From: Distichodus sexfasciatus
Lineage: Eukaryota; Chordata; Actinopteri; Characiformes; Distichodontidae
Length of the DNA stretch: 64,000 nucleotides
Direction of reading: 5' to 3'
Assembly (NCBI GenBank): GCA_032718565.1
Contig: JAVGVS010000099.1
Coordinates: forward strand, 1,116,472 to 1,180,471
Shown one piece after another: positions 33,054-44,463 of the stretch (position 1 is the first letter of the stretch; each line of letters starts with the position of its first letter). The notes beneath the pieces were generated by a model, which did not search any database, had not been told where the DNA came from, and saw only the letters and a list, made by a program, of their open reading frames with translations. The position numbers were made by a program, and so were the translations under genes.

Positions 33054-33930
33054 ACTTTCCCACTTGTCTCTTGCACTCCATCTCTCCCTCTCCCCCTTTG
33101 TTTTTCTTTCGGTCTTTCTCTTCTATCTTTCTCCCACGCTTCCTTTTTATCTCTCTCCTTTGTGCTTTCTCTATTTCTCTCTCTCTCGCTCTCTCTCTTG
33201 TGTTCTCTCTCTCTCCCTTTGCTCTCCCTCCATATTTTTTCTCCCTCTTTCTACCGCCATATCTCTCGCTCCTCTTGCTTTCGTTCTCATTCTCTCTCTC
33301 TCTCTCCACCTCTCTTCCCCATTTTTCATACACTCTCTTTCTCTTTCTTTCTTTCTTTCTTTCCCACTCTCCCTTTCTCTCTCTATCTAGCTCTCTCTCT
33401 GTCTCTTTTGCTCTCCCTCCCACATCTTTTTGTCCTCTTTTTTCTCTGTTTCCTGCTGCTCTTTCTCCTCTCTCTCACACTCCCTTTCTCTCGTGCTTTC
33501 TCTCTTTTCCACTCCCTCTCTATCTCCCGCTCTCTCTCCCTACTTTCCTTGTTTCTCCCCCTCTCTCTGTTTTTATCGCTCTCTCTCCCTCTCCTCCTCT
33601 CTCTTTCTTCCCCTCTCCCTCTCCTTCATACTTTTACTTTTTCTCTCTCTCTCTCCCCTGTCCCCTCATATTCCCTCTTCCTCTCTCTCTATTGCTGTCC
33701 ATCTCGTTCTCTCCCTTTTGAGCTCTCTTCTCCTCTCCTCCTTATTCTCTCTCTCAGCTTCTTTATCTCTCCATCTCTGCTGTCTCTCTCTCTCTCTCAT
33801 CATCCCTATCTTTCTCTCTCTCTCCTTCCCTCTCTCTTTCTTCCTCTTTGTCTCTCTTTTTCATCTCTCTCTCTCCCTCTCCCTCTCCTCCTTCTTTCTC
33901 TCTCTCTCTCGCCTCTACTCCTCTTTCCTT

Positions 33931-33970
<40 letters not shown>

Positions 33971-34101
33971 CATCTCTCTACCTACCTCTCTCTCTCACTC
34001 TGTCTTTTGCTCTCCCTCTTTTTCACTCTCCATATCTGTCACCCTCACCTTCCTTTGCGTTCTCGTTCTTTTTTTCAAGGTTCCTCTCACCACCTCCTCC
34101 T

Positions 34102-34135
<34 letters not shown>

Positions 34136-34277
34136 CCCCTACTTTTCACCCCCTCCCTCCCTCTCTCCTTCCCTTCTTCTCTCTCATGCTCTCCTACTGT
34201 CTGTCTCTCCCCCTCTCCTCTTCCTAACCACACACATTGTCTGGCTGTGTGTGTGTGAGTGAACGCTCTCCATGTTC

Positions 34278-34311
<34 letters not shown>

Positions 34312-34320
34312 CCCCCTTTC
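32810..34320 (+). repeat. 1.5-kb polypyrimidine (CT)n-rich tract
   Basis: Almost pure C and T on the plus strand, mainly CTCTCTCT blocks with TTTCTTTC and CCCTCC variants and very few purines. It is open in all three plus frames (up to 517 codons at 32709-34262), encoding only Ser/Leu/Pro/Phe runs. Confidence 0.9.
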
Positions 34321-34694
34321 TTTTGCCATAGTCTTCGTCCCTTAATCATTACTGTAATACCACACACACACTCACACGCACTCACATAAAGCCACACAGC
34401 ACATGCCGTCAGTTAAAGAGCTTTGCTTGTGTGTGTGTGTGGATGTACTGTGCAGGTGAGTGTGTGTGTGTGTGTGTATTGTTGTCTGTGCAGTGGTGTG
34501 TGTTCTTTAGCTTGAGTGAATATCCCATCTGCTCCTAAACCACTCATCAAATAATAAGACTGCTGGACAGAGAGCCGGAGTGTGTGTGTGTGTGTGTGTG
34601 TATGAATTATGTGTAAATCTTTGTATACGAGAGACTAAGATATACACACTTTCAATCCAACATCGTGTGCGGTAGTGCAGTTGGTGTTGGCTGC

Positions 34695-34726
<32 letters not shown>

Positions 34727-34898
34727 GTTAGAAATCGGAACTATGAGTCTGTTTAGTGCCCGTGTCTGGGTCGTCGTTATCTTTTATTCATTCTATAATT
34801 TGTTCCTTTAAAGTCATTGTCTGGCCTGACCTAAAAGAACACTCACACACACACACACACACACACACATTCCTATGACCAGTATAAGGATTGAAATT
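34321..34898. repeat. (TG)n/(CA)n cluster
   Basis: Microsatellite runs at about 34430-34440, 34459-34478, 34582-34602, 34695-34723 and 34843-34869, with short unique spacers and no gene. Confidence 0.8.
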
Positions 34899-35190
34899 TT
34901 AGTTCAGCAGACAAACATTGTAGGATTTATGTCCCCATAATGACCTACGCCCCACTTTATCAGTCTGTGAACAGGTCAAAGTTCCCATTATGGAGGAATG
35001 CAAACACAAACATACACACTTGCACACACACACAAGAATATGATCATTATAGAGACTGACATTTTAAAGGGAGAAGTTTAACCAGATATCTTAGGTTTAT
35101 CATCCCCTGTTATTTTGCTCATCCCCATCTTGTTGCTGTGTAACCAGGTCCCATATTGGGACGTTTACAAACATACACACACACATTCTT
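34899..35190 (-). repeat. TG-bounded dispersed repeat, family T2
   Basis: Contains GGTCCCATATTGGGACGTTT, then ACAAACATACACACAC, and upstream TGTCCCCATAATGACC. It is the reverse of the family seen at 55720-56090 (TTTGTAAACCTCCCAATATG). Confidence 0.6.
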
Positions 35191-35199
35191 GTATTATTT

Positions 35200-35515
35200 A
35201 TTCATTCATTTATTATCCGAACCGCTGAATCTCTCTCAGGCTCGCGGGGAGGAGGCCTATCCCGGGAACTATGGGCTGGGTGAGGACCAACCCTCGGCAG
35301 GCGCCAACACACCTGGGGCACACCCACCCGCCACAATCACATTCACATCTTTGATCACCAATCAACCTATAATTGCATGCTTTGGATTGTGGGAGAAACT
35401 GGAACACCAGACCATGGCTGCAGGGGAGAGCATGTGAACTTCCCACAGAAGGCCTCTGTGCAGCCCAGGGATTGAGTCCAGGACCTTCTTGCTGTGACGC
35501 AGCAGCGCTAACCAC
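35200..35515 (-). mobile_element. SINE-2 copy
   Basis: Reverse orientation: ATTCATTCATTTATTATCCG, AACCGCTGAATCTCTCTCAG, CCTATCCCGGGAAC, CCCTCGGCAGGCGCCAACAC, GGACCTTCTTGCTGTGACGC, AGCAGCGCTAACCACC. The last part is the complement of the tRNA-like head. Confidence 0.85.
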
Positions 35516-35725
35516 CTCTTTAGAATAAGTATTATAAATGATAAAGAATTCTGAATGAATTATAATCAGGTTGTTAATGAGGTTGTAGACTGTTTTTACG
35601 TTGTTAATAATCAGTGATAAACAGTTATAACAGGTTGCTATACATTGGTGCAGGATCACTATGTGGCAAGATCTGTTAGGCAGAATGTTAAAGTGTCTTC
35701 GTCAGCTGTAGGGCTGCAGGCATCA
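35516..35725. other. No gene recognised
   Basis: AT-rich unique sequence. Confidence 0.4.
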
Positions 35726-35862
35726 GGGGGCTGGTGTGGTGAGGTCTGGTGGTTGGGATGCTAGCCTCTGGACCAAGAGGTTGTGGGTTCAAATCATACC
35801 TCCAGCACTACCTCTACTTGAGCAAGACCCAGGGAGATGGAAGTTGGAAAATGGAAGTTGAA
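35726..35862 (+). mobile_element. SINE-3 copy, truncated
   Basis: GGTGAGGTCTGGTGGTTGGG, GCCTCTGGACCAAGAGGTTG, GTGGGTTCAAATCATACCTC; it lacks the 3' tail. Confidence 0.75.
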
Positions 35863-36206
35863 TGAATGTGTTGTGCTGTGTTGTACAGTAAACCCCCAGT
35901 AGAATTACGCCCGAGTGGCAGTGTTCTGCATTATTAGCTGATGCGTTACTAGATATCAGATATCAGTTATCTGTCTAAACCAACCTTGCTGTTTGAGTTG
36001 ATGATTCCCCTGTCCATCCTTATGCTTCATTTTTATCACTTACAATTACAGATGAGTAAGCATTATTTATATTGCATTTTAAAACAGCTTTTGATAACCA
36101 AAGTGAAATGCCAAAGTAAAAATAATCATATGTTAAAGTAGATTTCCACATCCTAAACATTTGTTTATTTATTGTCTACAATACATAAATGGGGCCTATT
36201 TGCCTA
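35863..36206. other. No gene recognised
   Basis: AT-rich unique sequence. Confidence 0.4.
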
Positions 36207-36362
36207 TGAAACAAGAGGTTGTGAGTTCAAATACAGCGCCATCCTTTAGCCAACACTACCACCACTGGGCTCCTGAGCAAGACCTTTAACCCCAAGCTGC
36301 TGTCACTGTAATTAGGAGATGGAAGCCTTTTTGGATTAAAGCATCTGCTAAATACCTTTAGT
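36207..36362 (+). mobile_element. SINE-3 copy, 5'-truncated
   Basis: ACAAGAGGTTGTGAGTTCAA, GGGCTCCTGAGCAAGACCTT, AGCATCTGCTAAATACC. Confidence 0.75.
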
Positions 36363-36372
36363 GGTGGTTGTA

Positions 36373-36565
36373 CAGGGGCAGTTGGTAGTGTAACGGTTAG
36401 GGAGTTCGCCCCATGACTGAAAGGTTGCAGTTTCAAATCCCGGGACCACTGAGGTACTCATGAGAAAGGTGCTATCCTCAAGCTCTCTGGGCGCTGCCCT
36501 TGTTAGCTGCTCACTGCTCCTTCACTGGTGGGTCACTTACTAATTACTCACTTTTTCACTTATCC
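36373..36565 (+). mobile_element. SINE-1 copy
   Basis: AGGGGCAGTTGGTAGTGTAA, GTTTCAAATCCCGGGACCAC, GAGGTACTCATGAGAAAGGT, TGCTCCTTCACTGGTGGGTC; the 3' end is shortened. Confidence 0.8.
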
Positions 36566-36744
36566 TTTTCCTTTTTACATGCTTGACTACAGCCAATTTC
36601 TTTTATATTGTCTACAAAAAAATAATCAAATTGTATTTCAGAATGTTTTTGTACCTATTTTGTTCCACTATTGCTCTCAGTGAACGAAACCTTCATGCCT
36701 TGCTCTGCTGATGCTGTGCTCTCTCATGGTCAACCTCATCAAGA

Positions 36745-36912
36745 AACATTTACATTTACAGTGTTAGCAGACACTCATCCAAATCTCAGGGACAGTTTGT
36801 CTGAGAGAAATTTGGGGTAAAGGGTCTTAGACGCAGTGGTGATAGTGCTAGAGGTAGGATTGGACCTCTTTTGGTCCAGAGGCTGGTGTCCTACCCACTA
36901 GACCACCACCAA
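36745..36912 (-). mobile_element. SINE-3 copy
   Basis: ACATTTACATTTACAGTGTT, GGGACAGTTTGTCTGAGAGA, CTACCCACTAGACCACC. Confidence 0.8.
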
Positions 36913-37352
36913 CAAAGCAAACTTCAACAATAATACTATAGATATGTTTTCAAAAATTCTAAAACTGTCTTTTAGAAAGGCAAATTTTTTGTTCTTCTGT
37001 GAGGCTTCTTGGCTCCACAGCAGTTTCATCCCAAAAGTTTCTTCATCTCCTTTCTCCTTGTGACAGCATTTTTACGACAGCATTTAGTTCTTGTTTTCTC
37101 TTACGGATAAATTGCCGAAAGCCCTTATTATGCCCTAGAATGCAGGTGGGTGTGTGTGAGGTACAGGACGGTCTATGTGCTGCTGAGATTAAAACCTGAC
37201 TTCAGCTGCGACGCTGCTCCTGCCGTTTAGCTCAACTTCCAACAATTACTAAATTTCATCTCCACTTTTAACAATTACTAAAACCCTCTTCCAAGCTGTT
37301 AACCAAGCTGATGATTTGATACTTCAATTTGTTATATTTTAGAAATCAATAG
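36913..37352. other. No gene recognised
   Basis: Unique sequence. The frame 36999-37199 has no supporting feature. Confidence 0.4.
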
Positions 37353-37821
37353 TAGGGTTAGGTACCAAGGTCAGTATTTTTAAAGGTAAAATGCGAAATG
37401 GGGCCAGCAATACGTCAAACTTAAGGAAACACCTTGTTAAACATAAAATACGTATACGGGTGGATGAGTGTGTGAAAAGCTACAGCCGCAACAACAGCAC
37501 CTGCAGTCAGCATCGACATCGAGAACGTCAAATCTATGCAGCCAACAAGTTCCTGCAACCTTATAAATTAGTGATCTAGCTGTTTTAGTTATTGTTCTAG
37601 GATTTTTTTTTATAAATCTGTAATAAATTGATATTGCAGTTGTAAAATAAGAAATACTGGAAATTAGTTTGGGGTTCATTATTAGTAGTTTTTTTTATGT
37701 TGATACCAGGTATTTTTTCCAGAGCAAAATGTTGAGATGAAGTGTCATTGAGTGCTCGATTGCTAAACTCCAAGGTACTGAGTACCGATGTCGGTTCAGA
37801 TGTGAAAAATTTTTAACCCTA
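37353..37821. mobile_element. hAT-like element with a BED-finger remnant
   Basis: Termini TAGGGTTAGGTACC (37353) and, read inward from the right, TAGGGTTAAAAATTTTTCAC. GGTACTGAGTACC lies near the right end. Inside, on plus at 37391-37440, the frame reads GASNTSNLRKHLVKHKI, which resembles the histidine half of a BED zinc finger of hAT transposases. Flanking 8-mers do not match, so the ends are old or misplaced. Confidence 0.45.
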
Positions 37822-38797
37822 AATCCACCAAAGATTAACGACAAGATGTCGTGCTATATCACAACGATAAAACATGATCATTTTGTTAGAAAATGTGATT
37901 ATATCCATCAGCTAAACTGAACTGCTTTATTTACACAGTGACATCAGTAGGAAGTTGAGCACAAACTGCACACTTTTCATTTGGTGATATTAAACAACTC
38001 TTATACAAACACACATTATCAATACAAACTGTTTTTAATGTCTTACATTTATTAAGAGAAAACCAGAAATTCCACAGGAAAAATCTGGAAAACCACATCA
38101 TAGCTGTTGCTGGAAATAGCAAATATTTGACATTTGTGTTGTGTATTTTTACTTGGACACAGTCAGACTCTTGAGATCATCACTGTGATATGTCAGAGAC
38201 AAAAATTTATTTTTATCTGGAAAATGCTGTGGTTGCCACCTGATTTGAACTAACAGATGTAGAATGTATTGTAGAATAAATGTTAAATTTTGTTGCCTCA
38301 GGATTTGTAATCCGTTTACTTTTAGAGAGAGAGAAAGAGAAGGAAGGATGTAGTGGAGGAGGAGGAGGTGGAGGAGAGCAGCTGTGAGAATGCCATCAGG
38401 TGGCTCAGTCACGATATCAGTGTCGTGCAGAAAGCTCAGGAAGATGATAGCAACCCAGCTAATGTTCAGGCATTTGTGGAGATGGACACACACATACACA
38501 CAAACACTATCTCTTTCTTACACAGGGTGAGTGGAGGGGCATTTTGAGGAGAAGCGATTTTCCCTTTTACGTCTTTTTAAGGAGAACTGCCACTGTGAGT
38601 GGGTACAGACTGTGCTCACCTCCAGCAGGAAGGACCGAGTGTGTGTGTGTGTCTGTGTGTGTGAGAGAGAGATCATGTAGTTATGGGGTTGTGAGGACCT
38701 GGGTGTCCTCTAAAAGAGACGAAAAACTGTGATGTTTTATGGGTTTGTGGCAGTCACCAGGAGGAGAAATGACTACAGAATCAAAGGTACCTAAGTT
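37822..38797. other. No gene recognised
   Basis: Unique AT-rich DNA to about 38300, a GA-rich patch 38318-38380, a (TG) patch at 38638-38662. The frame 38149-38499 (minus) is leucine-rich at the GA patch and not convincing. Confidence 0.4.
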
Positions 38798-38985
38798 ATT
38801 CATTCATTCATTATCTGAACCGCTTAATCTGGCTTGAGGGCCTTGGGAGACGAGAACCAATCCCGGGGGAATTTACTAGGCGCAAGGCAGAGAACAGCCC
38901 TGGGCAGAGTGCCCAGCACACCGCAGGAACACACACAATCACACTCAGTCACACCTTCTGGGACCAATTCAATTACCAAGTTATC
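38798..38985 (-). mobile_element. SINE-2 fragment
   Basis: ATTCATTCATTCATTATCTG, AACCGCTTAATCTGGCTTGA, AACAGCCCTGGGCAGAGTGC. The head end is missing. Confidence 0.8.
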
Positions 38986-39008
38986 TAATCTAAATTATTA
39001 TTATTAAT

Positions 39009-39330
39009 ATTCATTCATTTATTCATTCATTTTCCGAACCGCTGAATCTCAATAGGGGTCGCAGGAGGGCCGGAGCCTATCCCGGAAACTTGTGGGCGCA
39101 AGGCGGGGAACAACCCTGGGCAGGCACCAACACACTGCAGGGCACACACACACATACTCACATTCACATATTACGTGGCCAATTTAGAGTTGCCAGTTAA
39201 CCCATAGTGCATGCCTTTGGACTGTGGGAGGAAACCAAACGCAGAAAACCCACACACAAACACAGGAGAGCATACAAACTTCACTGAGAAAACCCACAGC
39301 CGTTAAGACCCAGGACCTTCTCACTGTGAA
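39009..39330 (-). mobile_element. SINE-2 copy
   Basis: ATTCATTCATTTTCCGAACC, GGAGCCTATCCCGGAAACTT, GCCTTTGGACTGTGGGAGGA, AGACCCAGGACCTTCTCACT. It ends where an (ATT)n run starts. Confidence 0.85.
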
Positions 39331-39341
39331 ATTATTATTAA

Positions 39342-39396
<55 letters not shown>

Positions 39397-39445
39397 GGGG
39401 TTATGGGTCTTGCTCGAGATCAACAATAAGTAGTGCTGGTGATGA

Positions 39446-39485
<40 letters not shown>

Positions 39486-39512
39486 GTTGTAGTAGTAGTA
39501 GTAGTAGTAGTA
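39331..39512 (+). repeat. (ATT)n and (TAG)n microsatellites
   Basis: Two ATT runs (39331-39396 and 39448-39486), then TAG repeats to 39512. They generate poly-Asn and poly-Leu frames. Confidence 0.95.
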
Positions 39513-40300
39513 TTTATTTTATTTTTTCCCAATATGGACCGTGCAGCTTGAACTGTAAGTCACAGAAAGCTGAAATTTGGAGTCGTAATAATCAGCCTAT
39601 AATTGGCGATATAATGAAGGCTTATTTCTTGTGATTTTTTTCCCAAATTCTTGGGACGTGTAGCTTAGAGTGATAATCCCTACTTTATCTTATTCTTTGG
39701 CATAAGCCTATGGACGTCCCATTTTGAGATTTTGAGCTAATTTGTATAATATGCTAATCAAACTTTTGTGGACTCCCCCTGGGCTAATTAGCTGATTAAG
39801 GCAAGTGAGGTGTCAAATGGATCCATGGCCTGATATCGTAACACAAAGCTTTTTTGGGGGGATTTCACAAAGGGGCGGCTAAAATTAGTAAATTAATTGC
39901 AGTGGGGCGTGGCTTATTTTGCTTAAACAGTTGTATCTTTGGACTGCTTTGGTCCATATAGCATTAATGGTGCCAATTGAACAATAGGGGATGCTATAGA
40001 TGCTAAAAGCTTATATCTATAAACAATCAAAACTAAGATATGGAGGAGGAAAATATGCAATATTACTACTGGAACAATAGCTGGTGCTAAAAACTCTATA
40101 CAAATGTATGCAATTTTATAATACATTTTTGCTTAGTTTTTTATTTTCTTATTTTGACTCACTGGCACCTTCCTTTGATGCTTACTGCATCAGCTGCTTT
40201 TGTGCTGCTTTTTGCAACTTTTGCTTTGACCCTGCTCATTGCCTCTTGCAATTATTATTACTATTATTAACATTATTATTATTATTATTATTATGTTTGA
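39513..40300. other. No gene recognised; ATT run at the end
   Basis: Unique sequence, with an ATT/TTA run at about 40249-40292. Confidence 0.45.
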
Positions 40301-40690
40301 TGTGAACATCTAAAAGAGGCTGTTGCGGTTAAGTTTATGGTTAGGGTTAGCTGTAGGATGTGTGTGTGTGTGTGTGTGTGTGGGGGGGGGGGATTGGGGG
40401 ACCTTTTTGGGACTTTTTGCCCCCTAAAATTACTTTTATGCATTTTCTATAGCTTTGTGGGAACATCTGAGAGGTCCCTGTGAGAAAAAATGACTATAGA
40501 AAATGTTTTATTTGAGAAACTAAAAGAGGTAAAAGATGTGTATTTGGTTACTGAGGTTAAGCTTAGGGTTAGTGTTTGGCTTAGCTGTAGAATGGTATAC
40601 ATCTAGTCATTATGGGACTGTCCACACAATGATAGTTGTACAGGTTTGTATGTGTGTGTGTGTGTGTGTGCGCGTGTGTGTGTGTGTGTA
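40301..40690 (+). repeat. TG-bounded dispersed repeat, family T1 (one full and one partial copy)
   Basis: 40301-40360 is a partial end (CATCTAAAAGAGGCTGTTGC, GTTAGGGTTAGCTG), then (GT)n 40361-40381, then the full copy to about 40625 (GAGAAACTAAAAGAGGTAAA, TTACTGAGGTTAAGCTTAGG, AGTCATTATGGGACTG), followed by (GT)n 40648-40688. Confidence 0.8.
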
Positions 40691-41001
40691 TGTAAAAGAC
40701 GACACCAGAACTAAAGAGCTTAATGAGAACTTGACCCCAGGGTCATGACCTTAACCCCACCCTCACCTCTACTAATACTTCCCCCAAGACCTTCGACCTG
40801 ACCTGACTGCTCCTGACTGAGTGTGTGATGGTGTGAATAGCAGGAAGAGATCGTTTACAGCTCCACACTCGTCTCTCCTATGCATCACATTCTCTCTCTC
40901 TTCATCTCCATCTCTCTATTTCTCAAAGCTGACATGGTGTTACATCGCTTTGGCACTAGTCCGTTAGAGAGTGAAAGAGAAAGCGATGTATGTTTGTGTG
41001 G

Positions 41002-41063
<62 letters not shown>

Positions 41064-41220
41064 AAGAAAGAGTCAGATAAAGTGCAAAAAGAGGAAAATA
41101 CAGAGGGAGAAAGAAAGGAAGGGGGAGGAGAGAGAGGAATGGAGATAAAGAAAGAGATAGAGAGAGAGAAACAGAGATAAAGAGAGAGAGAAACAGATAA
41201 AAAAGAGAAACATTTGGTTT
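40691..41220. repeat. Unique DNA, (TG)n and a GA-rich tract
   Basis: (GT)n 41001-41025 runs directly into (GA)n 41026-41060, followed by GA-rich sequence to 41210. Confidence 0.75.
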
Positions 41221-41694
41221 TTATTTTACTACAATAAATAATCTTAGTAACAACCTAACAGGGGCACCAGTTTTAGTCCCCAAAGGTAGCTCCATCCCCA
41301 GTACACAGGTACAGAGTCTGACATTTGTACCCAAAATAAGTCAGATGCACACACACAGATACACACTCAATCTCTACCATCTGAAATACACACTTCAACA
41401 GTGTTTCTCCAGGGAGAGCACTCAGTTAGATTAGCGATATGATATACACAGCATGTCCTGGCTTTGTCTCACTCTGACACACACACACACACACTTTCCC
41501 TCACATAAACGAGAAGTCTGTCTTCTGTAGTGGAGACACACACAGATACACACACACAGACACAGGTTCCTCTGTCTTTCACCTAGCTGGTTATGTAACA
41601 CAGTGATGTTATCTGAGCTTGATTATTGCTGAACAGTGGACAGGGCTCGGTTTTGGGCTTTCAGGTGCTGTGAGTGTGTGTGTGTGTGTGTACC
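41221..41694. other. No gene recognised; scattered CA runs
   Basis: Unique DNA with short CACA stretches. Confidence 0.45.
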
Positions 41695-41970
41695 AGGTTT
41701 TTATCCGTTGTTGGGACCTTTTTAGGCCATTTTGTTCCCTAAAATTACTTTTATTCATGTTTTTGGACTTTGTGGGGGCATTTGAAAGGTCCCCATGAGG
41801 AAAAATAACTTTATAGACAATGTGCATGTTTTATTTGAGAAAATAATTTGGTTTCTGAGGTTAAGGTAACGGTTAGGGTTAGGGTTAGCTGTAGAATTAT
41901 ATACATTTAGTCATTATGAGAGTCTATGGAATGTCCCCACAAGTGTCTGTGTGTGTGTGTGTGTGTGTGC
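41695..41970 (+). repeat. TG-bounded dispersed repeat, family T1
   Basis: (GT)n 41673-41690, then GTTGGGACCTTTTTAGGCCA, GGTCCCCATGAGGAAAAATA, AGTCATTATGAGAGTCTATG, then (GT)n 41947-41968. Confidence 0.85.
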
Positions 41971-42289
41971 TGGGAAACAGATTTGTAGGTATTTGTAACA
42001 AACCTTTGTCCGATTTTTGTGGCTGTGTGAAGACGTGTGTGAGGACCGATCCTCATGAGGAAAACTGCTTTTATATTGTGAGCTCAGAAAAGGGACCTCT
42101 AAATTTTGGCAAATGTTGTTGACTGACTTTCAAAATCCTTGATTTGAGTGACACACACAGGGACATAGGGAGTTTTGCAACTTTGCTCATAACTTTGGCT
42201 AATGCCGAACAATTTTCCAAAACAATTAATAGTTACAAATGCAATCAGAAAAATCAAGATTCTTTACACATGCATTTATACAAGTAAAA
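41971..42289. other. No gene recognised
   Basis: Unique sequence. Confidence 0.4.
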
Positions 42290-43190
42290 CATGAACAGAT
42301 TTAACAATTATGATCAGAATACCTAACTTCATTACTTAAATGAAAGTACAGATACCACTAGTCAAATGTTAGTAGAATACAAGTGAAAATCGTACCATCA
42401 AATTTTTACTTAGGTTAAAGTACTGAAGCAGTTGTTTTAAAAAAATACTTAAGTATTAAAGGTACATATTCTTTCACTACATTGTTGCATTATTGCCACA
42501 ACACTTACACTTACACTTAATACTTAATCCTCCTGTAAATCTTGTAGAAACTGTAGACTAAGGAAGCTTTTTACAGAATGAAACACAACACAAACTGACA
42601 AAGAAAACTAGTCATTAGTTCTTATTTTTTATTAATTGTAAAACTACACACCCCCACAAAACTGCATGGCAGTGTTCTGACACAGCAGTGTGTGCACACA
42701 TATATGTGTATGTTAATCAGGAGGACAGTGCAGTAGCTGTAAATGCAGCCTGCTCAGAACATAACATTAACATTCCAACTTGCTTAAAACCCTGATCTAC
42801 ACCTCTAACTTCATGACCTTCCAACAGCAACAATGTTTTGAGCAAAACAGCAGAACTGTCTGAAGTTGGTTTTATAGTTACAGTCTATGGGCGTGACGTA
42901 ACCCTGCTGATTACTGAAATGCTGTCATCTGCGAAAAAAACAATCATGTTTTAGAAAAGGGGAAATAACATCCACTTTATACACTGATTTGAAAGCAATG
43001 ATGAGAACAGTAACGAGAACCTTGATAGAAATGTAGTGAAGTAAAAAAAAAACAAAAAAAAAAAACGGTATTTGTCTTTCAAATGTAGTGAAAGTAAAAG
43101 TTATAAGTTCCAAAAAAAACTTCACTCAAGTGAAGTACAGATACTCAAAAATGGTACTTCAGCACAGTACTTTGTTACTGTCCACCTTTG
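42290..43190. mobile_element. DNA transposon relic of the GTACTTAAGTA type
   Basis: Left part has TTACTTAAATGAAAGTACAG, TTTTTACTTAGGTTAAAGTA, AAATACTTAAGTATTAAAGG. The right part, read inward, starts AAAGGTGGACAGTAACAAAG, then TACTGTGCTGAAGTACC. Teleost genomes carry a hAT-like family with such ends. The middle (42500-43020) is unique AT-rich DNA without transposase. Confidence 0.4.
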
Positions 43191-43475
43191 GTTATGGCCA
43201 AAGGAACCAAGCTCCTGTTTTCATTCACATTTTTCAGCTTTTATAAGGTTTGATGTGAGAAACTAATAGAACTTTTGGCTGCTTTGTGAACATCATGGAC
43301 ACTTGTGTTTCTGTGGGTATTAAATTTAAGTGAGTGATTATTCCTCATTGTGAACACAGCAGAGCACGGCACACAGGCAGATGTGGGCTCAGTGGTATCT
43401 TTACTGGTCCAGGACTTGAACCCACGACAATCTGATCACGGGGCCAACACACTAACCATTAATCTACTAACTGCC
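43191..43475 (-). mobile_element. SINE-1 copy (43340-43475) and short unique lead
   Basis: TTCCTCATTGTGAACACAGC, then an internal deletion to TCAGTGGTATCTTTACTGGT, CAGGACTTGAACCCACGACA, CACACTAACCATTAATCTAC. Confidence 0.7.
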
Positions 43476-43663
43476 TTGACTGGCTTTTTATTTTGTTTTA
43501 CAAGATCTGAATTCTATGCCAAAAGGAGGAGTGAGAGGGAAACAAGTGAAAGAAACTATAAAGAGTGAAAATTTCAGGTGACGGAATGAGAGATGTGTCT
43601 GGGTCTTTAATCAGAAAACTTTCCCATTCTAACATGCAAATGTTTTTTAGACCAAATGTTCAT

Positions 43664-43985
43664 TCAATCATTCATTCATTATCCGAACTGCTTAATCCCA
43701 ACTGGGGTCAAGGGAGAACTTACAGGCGCAAGACAGGGAACAATCCTGGGCAAGCACCAACACACAGCAGGACACACACAGTCACACACACATTCCCACT
43801 TTACGGGGCCAATTTAGAATCGCCAGTTAACCCATATTCCATGCCTTTGGACTGTGGGAGGAAACCGGAGTACCTGGAGAAAACCCACGCAAACACGGGG
43901 AGAGCATGCAAGCTCCACACAGAAAGGCCCTACGACCGTCCCCGGGGTTCGAACCCAGGATCTTCTTGCGCCACCGTGCTGCCAC
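43664..43985 (-). mobile_element. SINE-2 copy
   Basis: TTCATTCATTATCCGAACTG, CAATCCTGGGCAAGCACCAA, GCATGCAAGCTCCACACAGA, GTTCGAACCCAGGATCTTCT. An open frame of 206 codons (43565-44185) crosses it by chance. Confidence 0.85.
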
Positions 43986-44463
43986 AAAGTGTTCGGTATA
44001 GTGTAAATAATTTTCAAAATGATGTTTTTATCCAGCGCAGGACAACAGTCCTCCGGAGAAACACACTTTCTACAAGCTCTAAACACTGTAGTGACCTTGT
44101 GGAGTTGAGCGTGTGTGTGTCTCTCCCTGTGGGTTGTCTGTCTTTATCAGAGCAGTTTAAAGCTTTTCTTCGTCTGTCACTGTAACTCTGTGGGTGTGAA
44201 AACCTATCGTCCCCCGGACGGCCGACCCTGTCACCTCTCTGGCTCTCTATCGCGCTTCTCATCTTACGCCTCTTTCTCTCCATCACGCCATCGCTCCACA
44301 CTGTCCCCTCTCCATCAACTTTAACCCCATCATTGTCTCTCTTTCTCTCTCTCCTCTGTGTGGATCAAGCTCACAGCACTAATGGGATTAAATTGATGAA
44401 AACATTATTAGATTAGATGTTACAGTAATATTACCGTCAGATCATCAACAAAGCCTGCCAGCG
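43986..44463. other. Unique DNA with a CT-rich patch
   Basis: 44225-44355 is CT-rich. No gene. Confidence 0.45.

Noticed and set aside
32709..34262. 517-codon plus-strand open frame
   Set aside because: Lies wholly in a CT tract that is open in all frames; product is Ser/Leu/Pro/Phe runs without a domain.
36999..37199. Possible small gene
   Set aside because: 66 codons with no domain, no splice or promoter context.
41866..41890. Interstitial telomere repeat (GGTTAGGGTTAGGGTTAG)
   Set aside because: It is part of the T1 repeat core, seen in other copies as GGTTAAGGTTAGGGTTAG, and is too short.
43565..44185. 206-codon plus-strand frame
   Set aside because: Crosses a SINE-2 copy and unrelated flanks; the sequence is SINE antisense.
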